From: Hanleya hanleyi
Taxonomy: Eukaryota > Mollusca > Polyplacophora > Lepidopleurida > Hanleyidae
Length of the DNA: 64,000 nt
NCBI GenBank assembly: GCA_036873755.1
Contig: JAVTVY010025182.1
Location: 1-64,000 of the forward strand
Direction of reading: 5' to 3'
The notes under the pieces were generated by a model that made no database searches, was not told where the DNA came from, and saw nothing but the letters and a program-made list of their open reading frames with translations. Below are positions 56,932 through 64,000 of this stretch, piece by piece (position 1 is the first letter of the stretch; each line of letters begins with the position of its first letter). A program made the translations under genes and the position numbers.

Positions 56932-57045
56932 TGTTTTCCAGAAGAAGTCCCCAGATTCGAAGATTCAACAATGGACCTTTTCTTGGATTTCCAAGAATTC
57001 ACATACCGCGTACTTGATGTGCTGTCGGTCGGACTTCATATGGAG
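56932..57045 (+). CDS. 2-oxoglutarate/Fe(II) oxygenase-like protein, coding exon 4 (copy 1)
   Basis: 114 nt (38 codons, phase 0-0) between TGTGTCGTTTCAG and GAG|GTTCGT. Gives CFPEEVPRFEDSTMDLFLDF, then QEFTYRVLDVLSVGLHME (residues 122-159). The family pattern is P..VP.F...M..Y.....(L/F)...VL..(I/L)..GL, matched here by PEEVPRF, the 'DF..FTYRVLDVLSVGL' helix and GLHME. The HxD..H iron triad and the 2OG-binding arginine should follow but were not found before the duplication boundary or the window end. Confidence 0.83.
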
Positions 57046-57608
57046 GTTCGTTTGCGAATTCCGGTCTATGCGCGACAATTTTATTATTATTTTTTTTTCA
57101 ACATTGTCAACAAGGTTATCTCCCTTGCACAAGGCAAGAGTGATCAAACTTGAATTTGTCGCTTTTGTGATGTTAAGTGTTGCAAAAGTTTGTTAGCTGT
57201 TCAAATAGTGTTTATGTGTATGTGCCAGTGACTGGAACAACATGAAAGGAAGAACATGTTATTACGTGTATAGCCTTACTGTGTTCACTATAGAAATTCC
57301 TTCAAAGGATGATTAGAAGGCTGATAAGTTGGTTACTATATTCACGGTGGTATTACGGTGAAGTGTCGAAATATGGGGTCTCTATATATAACCCCATGCT
57401 TTATATAAAAATACACCAAGGTCCGACACGCATTTTGGGTGAAACGAGAAATAAACGGTTCACCTCCAAACAAAATACATCAGCTTATTCTCCAATTGTC
57501 ACTCTATATATTCCCGTCGTCAAATTAGTAAATTTGTGCAATTTTATACCTTTGCCGGGCGATTCAAAATCCAACGTAACTGTCCATCCATCCCGGAACA
57601 CCCAACAT
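57046..57608. other. intron sequence after exon 4; nothing recognised
   Basis: The open frame 57309-57707 runs into the inverted repeat below and has no domain. No further oxygenase exon found. Confidence 0.4.
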
Positions 57609-57738
57609 TATGGCGGGCTTCGTTCTCAATTCAAATTGGTCAGTCGCGACACGCCTCCGACAAAGAGATCACACACTGATCAGCTGCCGGAGGCGTGTCG
57701 CGACTGACCAATCAGAATTGAGAACGAAGACCGCCATA
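57609..57738. repeat. 51-bp inverted repeat with CCAAT boxes
   Basis: 57609-57659 (TATGGCGGGCTTCGTTCTCA..) is the near-perfect complement of 57688-57738 over a 28-bp loop. The arms contain ATTGGTCAGTCGCGACACGC, that is an inverted CCAAT box and a TCGCGA palindrome. Repeated at about 62961-63090. Confidence 0.9.
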
Positions 57739-58548
57739 GTACGTTAGTAGTGGTATAGGCGTATTACAGACCCCCTCCTCCACCCAAATACTCCTCCACT
57801 CACCGACCGCCGTCATACGTCACTACTGATTTCTAGTTGTATAGATTATTGGGATTTGACATTAATAAATTATATAGTTATAATTTACCTAAATATATAT
57901 ATATAGTATAGACCTACATATGATATTATAAATAAATTCTCCGAATTTATACGATAATCGTTAATAACGATTCAAAACACGGCATATATTTTACTCTATA
58001 TCGGTTTTACAAAAAGGGTGTTATTTCAATAAAAATATATATATGTAGTACAGATTTATGATATTATAAATAATTTCTCCGCATTTGTACGTTAACCGTT
58101 CATAAGGATTTAAAAACACGGCGTATATTAGGTTACAAGAAAAGCGTTATTGCAATCGGTGTATGGCGACATTTGGTGTTGAATAATACACCGTACATTT
58201 GGTACGGTAAATATTGATTATAATTTCGCTGTATAGGTAGAGCGGTCGGTGTTACCAATTACAGAATCGTATTGATTCTAGAACGTACCGATGTATTCAT
58301 GTGAGATTGTACTATAGTTGACGGTGTAACACGTGTGATAGAATAAACAGAATCGGCTATAGGCCTCATGGGTTATTCCAATCCGTGTATGGCGACATTT
58401 AGTGTTGGGTGTTTATATTTATAGAACGATATCGATTTAGTTAGGGTATGGAATGTTGAAAGGATATACCGTGAAATAAATCATTATTTGGGAACTGCTT
58501 TTCGAGATATATACGGCTAATATTATTCGATTTATCTCTTACTTCGGA
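57739..58548. other. AT-rich upstream region with 138-bp internal repeat
   Basis: ATGATATTATAAATAAATTC at 57920 and ATGATATTATAAATAATTTC at 58058 begin two similar segments (period 138), and TGTATGGCGACATTT recurs near 58160 and 58386. The region precedes the candidate gene at 58549 and may be its promoter; TATATA words are frequent but none can be singled out. Confidence 0.5.
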
Positions 58549-59082
58549 ATGGCGAATTTACTGGAAAATACCAGCGAACCTAAAGAATCGTCCGTAAGTA
58601 TTACGATTTTATTACAACTTACTCACAGATAATACCGATACGTTTTATCATATGACTTTGTCGATATAATGATGTACATAGCGAACGGCGTTGTAAATGA
58701 TCGATTATAACCGATTTGAATATAATGTCTGTTCACTTTTAATATTTCAACTGTATATTTTTTATAGGCTAACAACTCTGCGTGAGCTGGATTCGTACGA
58801 GAAAATGCGGACGTTTTAGGTAGTTCGGGCTGGCCAAGTTTGGAGAATGCATTTACCGTAGATGCGGTCGTTGAAACACGGCCCGTTTATAATGACGATG
58901 ATTGGAATGTGAATATAAGAAGTCCGACAACCATTCTCCTAAATGATTCCCCTTCACTACCGGATATTAAAACACGAAAATGTGTGGAAGAATTAGCCCG
59001 TTTATTTCCACCCCGAGTTTGTAAAAACTGTAACCAGTCATTAGGCGTTGAAGTTTGTGGTAGATGTCGAGTTAGTTTGTGA
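58549..59082 (+). pseudogene. candidate two-exon gene with zinc-ribbon-like Cys pairs and in-frame TGA
   Basis: ATG at 58549 starts MANLLENTSEPKESS, ending at a perfect donor TCC|GTAAGT (58593). An acceptor TATATTTTTTATAG ends at 58767. Joined in phase, exon 2 reads ANNSA, then TGA (58783-58785), then AGFVRENADVLGSSGWPSLE and on to KNCNQSLGVEVCGRC (Cys pairs spaced C-x2-C-x9-C-x2-C) and RVSL, then TGA at 59080-59082, then RECACFAQQS and TAA. Both breaks are TGA. It may be a pseudogene with CGA- or TGC-to-TGA changes, a selenoprotein, or wrongly joined exons (the frame from ATG 58840 alone gives 80 residues). Family unknown. Confidence 0.4.
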
Positions 59083-59531
59083 AGAGAGTGTGCGTGTTTC
59101 GCCCAACAGAGCTAATTCGGGGTTGGTATTTTGTCCAACTTGTTGTAGTTGTAAGCTTTGTGGTCATTGGTGAATGAAACTTTCCAAATAATCAAAACCA
59201 ATAATAACAATATAGAGCTGCCACGCCTATCTATGGATGGTATATTTATTATCACTGGATAGCAGCTGTAACTGACTATCGTCCATATAAAGTCATATCG
59301 AAACGACTCTGGACGGTGGCTGAAAGAAAGAAGAACACAACTTCGGTTGTTAAAGTTCAAAGTATATATTTATTTATACAAATTAATTAACTTAGTAATG
59401 ACCGTTTCAAAACGAAAATACAAACTGAACAATCCTAGTACCCAAACGTCAATTTCATTTCCATAACACTGTGAAAGAGCTGAGGGTATATCGATAACAA
59501 ATGCAACGACATGCCCTGGTGGCGAAATCAA
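59083..59531. other. space between convergent frames; nothing recognised
   Basis: Region between the candidate zinc-ribbon gene (plus) and the C2H2 gene (minus), probably holding both 3' ends. AATAAA-like signals are not distinctive. The minus-strand frame 59112-59360 shows no domain. Confidence 0.4.
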
Positions 59532-60371
59532 CTAATCAAAATGTTTGATCGGTTGTCTTGTGTACTCGCGCGGTAAAAGTCTGTTTATTAAGAATTTACG
59601 CATCTCAGCGGCAGGTTCTTCCGCTTCATCGTTTGATAAGTCGTCTTCCTCACGCATCCGTTTCTTAGTCGCCATTACTTTCTGATGAATCGGGTGCTTC
59701 CGTAGTTTTCTCCATAACCTTAAATTACGGACGTAGATATTTCGGAACCTTGTCTGTATTCTGGGTAAAAGCTTGTCATATGCCAGCTGATGCGCAATTG
59801 GTTCATCCATTCCGTCTTCTTCGTAAACTTCCGCAAGGTCGTTTATATCGGATTCATGATCATCAATCGCTTTATCCGCGAAGAGATCCCACAAACACAC
59901 GTCATTTTCGACATCATCGTTATCTCCAGCAGCATCATCATCATCATCATCATCCGTAACTTCTCCGTCATCATCACGGTCACCATTACCATCATCATCA
60001 TCATCACCATCATTGCCATCATCATTATCATTGCCATCATCATTATCATCATCATCATCGGCGTCAGTAGCGTCGGTATCATTTTGATCACCGTGGTAGC
60101 CAAAAGTTTGACCTGAAGTACATCTATTTTTATCATTACTACCGGAACTGCAAAATTCGTCCCCATGGACAATACTTCCGCCCGCATGGTAATACGATCC
60201 TCCACATGCCGTAGGGTCACTCACCGTCATCGTAAAGGAATGTTCTACTCTACTTGGTGGACCTATAGCGGGACTCGGTGGTGTCTCTTGTCTGTGCATT
60301 ATACGCATATGCCTGAGCATATTATCGCGACGAGAGAGTGTCTTCTGACAGAACGGACATGTACTCGACAT
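59532..60371 (-). CDS. C2H2 zinc-finger protein with aspartate-rich middle, 279 residues
   Basis: A single-exon frame from a true ATG at 60371. Residues 5-26 form one C2H2 finger (CPFCQKTLSRRDNMLRHMRI.., spacing C-x2-C-x12-H-x4-H) at the extreme N-terminus. Residues about 100-158 are an aspartate/asparagine/glycine-rich acidic tract encoded by an ATC/GTC-type microsatellite on the plus strand. The C-terminal third has a conserved-looking basic helical region (YDKLLPRIQTRFRNIYVRNL, WRKLRKHPIHQKVMATKKRM) that includes a likely nuclear signal, then FLINRLLPREY. This suggests a nuclear DNA- or chromatin-binding protein, but I do not recognise the family. The second copy would lie beyond the window end. 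Confidence 0.7.
   Translation of the reverse strand: MSSTCPFCQKTLSRRDNMLRHMRIMHRQETPPSPAIGPPSRVEHSFTMTVSDPTACGGSYYHAGGSIVHGDEFCSSGSNDKNRCTSGQTFGYHGDQNDTDATDADDDDDNDDGNDNDDGNDGDDDDDGNGDRDDDGEVTDDDDDDDAAGDNDDVENDVCLWDLFADKAIDDHESDINDLAEVYEEDGMDEPIAHQLAYDKLLPRIQTRFRNIYVRNLRLWRKLRKHPIHQKVMATKKRMREEDDLSNDEAEEPAAEMRKFLINRLLPREYTRQPIKHFD
59930..60060. repeat. ATC/TCATCA microsatellite inside the C2H2 gene
   Basis: Near-continuous CATCAT and interrupted CATCACC words encode the acidic tract on the minus strand and isoleucine- or histidine-rich shadow frames on the plus strand. Its length is likely to vary between alleles. Confidence 0.85.
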
Positions 60372-60423
60372 GGTTCCCGGTCAGAGAGCGGATACAGTCT
60401 GAGGCTAATGGTGTACAAACGAA

Positions 60424-60476
60424 CTTATATGACCACTCACTCACTCACTCTCACTAACTCACTCACTCACTCACCA
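60424..60476. repeat. ACTC microsatellite upstream of the C2H2 gene
   Basis: ACTCACTCACTCACTC text with small interruptions, just 5' of the minus-strand gene and next to the duplication junction. Confidence 0.85.
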
Positions 60477-60713
60477 TCGTTAGTGCGTCCATGCGTCATT
60501 CGCTGCATAAATGATTTTATATCGATGACTCAGTTAGACTGTGGGACGAGGTATCGTGTTTATTCTGACCAGTGTAATCACATCGTGAAACAGCTTTGGA
60601 GAAACTGGTTTCACATTATTACATGTTCGCGCCTGTCACAATGTCATTCAAAGTTATGAAATATATGTACACAATATGTGAAAGTTCTAGCTCTATTGCG
60701 TTATGATTATATG

Positions 60714-60983
60714 GTTATGACATGATATTGAAATCCGCAGCATGGGCTATTTCGTGAAACAGGATCTAAATCGAGTCATGTAAACACACATTTAGACACG
60801 AATGACCCCTTGAATCAAAAAGATTTTCCAGTAGTGGAGATCTAATGCCACCGCATATCACCAGGTTATATGGCGTTTTGGTCCAAGGGGTCCTTCGTGT
60901 CTAATTGTGTGTTTAAATGACTCGATTTATACCCTTTTTTCACGAAATGGCACAGACTACGGATTTCAATTTCATGTCATAAC
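60714..60983. mobile_element. 270-bp hairpin MITE (copy in unit 2)
   Basis: Duplicate of 55363-55632, carried by the tandem duplication and not an independent insertion. It has two substitutions in the right arm relative to unit 1. Confidence 0.75.
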
Positions 60984-61624
60984 TTTTATCACCAATCTCA
61001 GATAATAGCCTCTAATCTGTTGATCGCTTTTAATCCATTAGGCCAACTTGATTTTAAAGTTTTTAAAGGAAACCGTTTATATTTTGAAAATTATTCATCA
61101 GAGGGATTCGGAATTTGGCATCGTTCTTTTTAACTAGTTAAAGAAAATAGCGGCGTTTCAGTTTTCGTAATGAGGTTTTGGTTGCAGAGATATTCATGCT
61201 TTCAGTCTGACCTTCGTATTTTATCCAATTTTGTTCAATTGAAAAAAATACCCATAAAATTTCACAGAAAACAAATGTAGGCTAAAATTCGAAACATTGA
61301 GGCCCAGTTATTTTGTTGAAGGTGTACTATACTTGACCAAGTTATCAATTGAATGAAAAATTAAGAACTTCTCGAAAAATAGTCGTTTCAAAAAGGAGGC
61401 TCCATTTCAGTAAAGACATGTATTTAGCCTACAGAAGGGTCAGTTGTGCATGTATCTTAAAATCAACGACATCGATCGATTGAATGCTTGTTCGTGCATG
61501 ACACATTCGACCCTGTCAACAGAATAGGTCTCCTTATCGCCTTTTAATCTTTTAATAAAATCATCAGACGTAATTGCGTACATTTTATATCTATAATAAC
61601 GTTCATCTTGTTTTCGTTTTCCAG

Positions 61625-61685
61625 GTACGGTGATAATAGTCTGGAAACTTATGAGTCATTTATGGTTTGGCCACGGAAAGCCTGG
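61625..61685 (+). CDS. oxygenase exon 3, duplicate copy
   Basis: Identical exon and splice sites to 56274-56334. It needs a donor in phase 2, so it can follow exon 2 but not exon 4 (phase 0) without a frameshift. Confidence 0.75.
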
Positions 61686-62283
61686 GTGAGTTATTTGCAC
61701 CCCCCCCCCTCCCCCCATGCTTCATTTCAGGAGTTTCCAGATAAATCCAAATCTACTGTGCATGTTTCTGCTCATCTGCCAAAATAAGGATATCTGAATA
61801 AAAGAAGAAAAAATAAATAAAATATAAGCTTTAAAGAGAACAGTTTTTTAAAGGATTTTGGAATTGGATAATCTGTTCTTAACCGAATTAGACCACAAAG
61901 AAAGAACGCGGGGAAATCGACTTGGCAAAATCAGGGTCACGTTCATTTATGACCATGCATGACTCTGTTAGTATCCAACTATCTTGAAACAAAAATTAAT
62001 ATAGTATATAAACCCTACAATGGGTATATACTATATAGTGTAATTTTCCATGCTTGGCAAACACGGGCTCGCGCTTTAAAATATGACCATGTATGAGTAT
62101 TATAGTCAGCTATATAATAATTTAGTGTTTCCAAGATGTTAAAAAAAATTTAAAATTTTAAAATTAAAAAAATTTAAAATTTTAAAATTTAAAAAAATTT
62201 AATTTTAAAATTTCAAAAAAATCTCTGACAAAACAGTGCTACTTAGCCCTGTGCTTATCATCAATTAATTTGTGTCGTTTCAG

Positions 62284-62397
62284 TGTTTTCCAGAAGAAGT
62301 CCCCAGATTCGAAGATTCAACAATGGACCTTTTCTTGGATTTCCAAGAATTCACATACCGCGTACTTGATGTGCTGTCGGTCGGACTTCATATGGAG
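62284..62397 (+). CDS. oxygenase exon 4, duplicate copy
   Basis: Identical to 56932-57045. As a phase 0-0 exon it could follow either exon 3 copy, or be spliced after the first exon 4 in frame. Confidence 0.75.
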
Positions 62398-62960
62398 GTT
62401 CGTTTGCGAATTCCGGTCTATGCGCGACAATTTTATTATTATTTTTTTTTCAACATTGTCAACAAGGTTATCTCCCTTGCACAAGGCAAGAGTGATCAAA
62501 CTTGAATTTGTCGCTTTTGTGATGTTAAGTGTTGCAAAAGTTTGTTAGCTGTTCAAATAGTGTTTATGTGTATGTGCCAGTGACTGGAACAACATGAAAG
62601 GAAGAACATGTTATTACGTGTATAGCCTTACTGTGTTCACTATAGAAATTCCTTCAAAGGATGATTAGAAGGCTGATAAGTTGGTTACTATATTCACGGT
62701 GGTATTACGGTGAAGTGTCGAAATATGGGGTCTCTATATATAACCCCATGCTTTATATAAAAATACACCAAGGTCCGACACGCATTTTGGGTGAAACGAG
62801 AAATAAACGGTTCACCTCCAAACAAAATACATCAGCTTATTCTCCAATTGTCACTCTATATATTCCCGTCGTCAAATTAGTAAATTTGTGCAATTTTATA
62901 CCTTTGCCGGGCGATTCAAAATCCAACGTAACTGTCCATCCATCCCGGAACACCCAACAT

Positions 62961-63090
62961 TATGGCGGGCTTCGTTCTCAATTCAAATTGGTCAGTCGCG
63001 ACACGCCTCCGACAAAGAGATCACACACTGATCAGCTGCCGGAGGCGTGTCGCGACTGACCAATCAGAATTGAGAACGAAGACCGCCATA
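62961..63090. repeat. 51-bp inverted repeat, duplicate copy
   Basis: Copy of 57609-57738 in unit 2, unchanged by eye. Confidence 0.9.
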
Positions 63091-63900
63091 GTACGTTAGT
63101 AGTGGTATAGGCGTATTACAGACCCCCTCCTCCACCCAAATACTCCTCCACTCACCGACCGCCGTCATACGTCACTACTGATTTCTAGTTGTATAGATTA
63201 TTGGGATTTGACATTAATAAATTATATAGTTATAATTTACCTAAATATATATATATAGTATAGACCTACATATGATATTATAAATAAATTCTCCGAATTT
63301 ATACGATAATCGTTAATAACGATTCAAAACACGGCATATATTTTACTCTATATCGGTTTTACAAAAAGGGTGTTATTTCAATAAAAATATATATATGTAG
63401 TACAGATTTATGATATTATAAATAATTTCTCCGCATTTGTACGTTAACCGTTCATAAGGATTTAAAAACACGGCGTATATTAGGTTACAAGAAAAGCGTT
63501 ATTGCAATCGGTGTATGGCGACATTTGGTGTTGAATAATACACCGTACATTTGGTACGGTAAATATTGATTATAATTTCGCTGTATAGGTAGAGCGGTCG
63601 GTGTTACCAATTACAGAATCGTATTGATTCTAGAACGTACCGATGTATTCATGTGAGATTGTACTATAGTTGACGGTGTAACACGTGTGATAGAATAAAC
63701 AGAATCGGCTATAGGCCTCATGGGTTATTCCAATCCGTGTATGGCGACATTTAGTGTTGGGTGTTTATATTTATAGAACGATATCGATTTAGTTAGGGTA
63801 TGGAATGTTGAAAGGATATACCGTGAAATAAATCATTATTTGGGAACTGCTTTTCGAGATATATACGGCTAATATTATTCGATTTATCTCTTACTTCGGA

Positions 63901-63945
63901 ATGGCGAATTTACTGGAAAATACCAGCGAACCTAAAGAATCGTCC
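63901..63945 (+). pseudogene. candidate zinc-ribbon gene exon 1, duplicate copy
   Basis: ATG and the TCC|GTAAGT donor repeated exactly from 58549-58593. The rest of this copy lies outside the window. Confidence 0.4.
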
Positions 63946-64000
63946 GTAAGTATTACGATTTTATTACAACTTACTCACAGATAATACCGATACGTTTTAT

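Larger units (their letters stand above)
55138..60489 (+). repeat. 5.35-kb tandem duplication, unit 1
   Basis: From about 55138 the sequence recurs at an offset of 5,350-5,352 bp (copy from about 60490). The few differences I noticed lie mostly in the first 1.2 kb (for example near 55561, 55575, 55694, 55768, 56001, 56030, 56137) plus one extra C in the C-run near 56348. Both unit starts read GCGTCNTTCGCTGCATAAAT, so a short homology sits at the junction. The unit holds oxygenase exons 3-4, a MITE, a zinc-ribbon-like candidate and the C2H2/acidic gene. Confidence 0.95.
60490..64000 (+). repeat. 5.35-kb tandem duplication, unit 2 (continues past window)
   Basis: Matches 55138-58648 almost base for base. 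The window ends inside the intron of the candidate zinc-ribbon gene, so at least 3.5 kb of the second unit is present and the far junction is not visible. Confidence 0.95.

Noticed and set aside
56918..57196. 92-codon frame overlapping oxygenase exon 4
   Set aside because: It begins at a non-ATG codon in the intron and uses a different frame; the exon 4 frame matches the oxygenase family and the neighbouring phases.
57309..57707. 132-codon plus-strand frame (also at 62661-63059)
   Set aside because: It runs through an inverted repeat, has no domain, and its identity between units is due to the tandem duplication, not to selection.
59750..60116. Plus-strand frames with poly-isoleucine and poly-histidine
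   Set aside because: Antisense reading of the microsatellite that encodes the acidic tract of the C2H2 protein.

Overview
The window looks like a piece of a molluscan, probably gastropod, nuclear genome. The evidence is indirect. There are spliced genes with GT..AG introns. Several LINE, Penelope-like and MITE-type elements are present. At least four copies of an interspersed 3' tail of the type 'GATATRGCTGAAATAT..GACGTTAAA' followed by (CTCA)n-like sequence occur, a tail I associate from memory with gastropod SINE-like repeats. Coding density is very low and most of the window is repeats. Many open frames in it are repeat shadows, and open frames that begin at GTG or TTG have no reliable start in a eukaryote.

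Layout. 1-1620: a 152-bp tandem repeat whose every unit carries an NRF1-like GCATGCGC palindrome, then YY1-like repeats and a promoter-like CCAAT/CRE/TATA cluster. 3417-11265: a 7.8-kb foldback-like structure with inverted ends, mirrored short-motif arrays and a 4-kb, 40-bp-period satellite core. 11676-18298: a second inverted-repeat structure whose left arm is split by a 5'-truncated Jockey-order LINE. 19600-23985: old repeats, including a piece of a Penelope-like element. 24048-25140 (minus): terminal exon of a galactose/galactosylceramide 3-O-sulfotransferase-like gene. 25706-30596: a nearly intact L1/Tx1-type LINE on the minus strand, flanked by a perfect 15-bp target duplication. 31-35 kb: small hairpin repeats and dispersed repeats.

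From 35.8 kb to the right end lies a gene on the plus strand for a 2-oxoglutarate/Fe(II)-dependent oxygenase-like protein (non-haem dioxygenase N-terminal domain). I assembled four coding exons (35881-36063, 49192-49310, 56274-56334, 56932-57045) whose splice phases agree. They give 159 continuous residues; the catalytic half is not in the window. Intron 1 (13 kb) holds a TTAA-flanked MITE, several small hairpin arrays, a third foldback-like array (39600-44620) invaded by a Penelope-like retroelement, and a second MITE. Intron 2 (7 kb) holds a repeat with CTCF-like motifs and a large palindrome.

At 55138 a 5.35-kb unit starts that is repeated in tandem from 60490 to the window end with very few differences. 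It contains exons 3 and 4 of the oxygenase, a hairpin MITE, a candidate zinc-ribbon gene with in-frame TGA codons, and a single-exon C2H2/aspartate-rich protein gene on the minus strand. It is either a very recent segmental duplication or an assembly duplication.

No tRNA, rRNA, CRISPR or prokaryotic-type features were seen. Boundaries of repeats are estimated by eye unless a target duplication fixes them.
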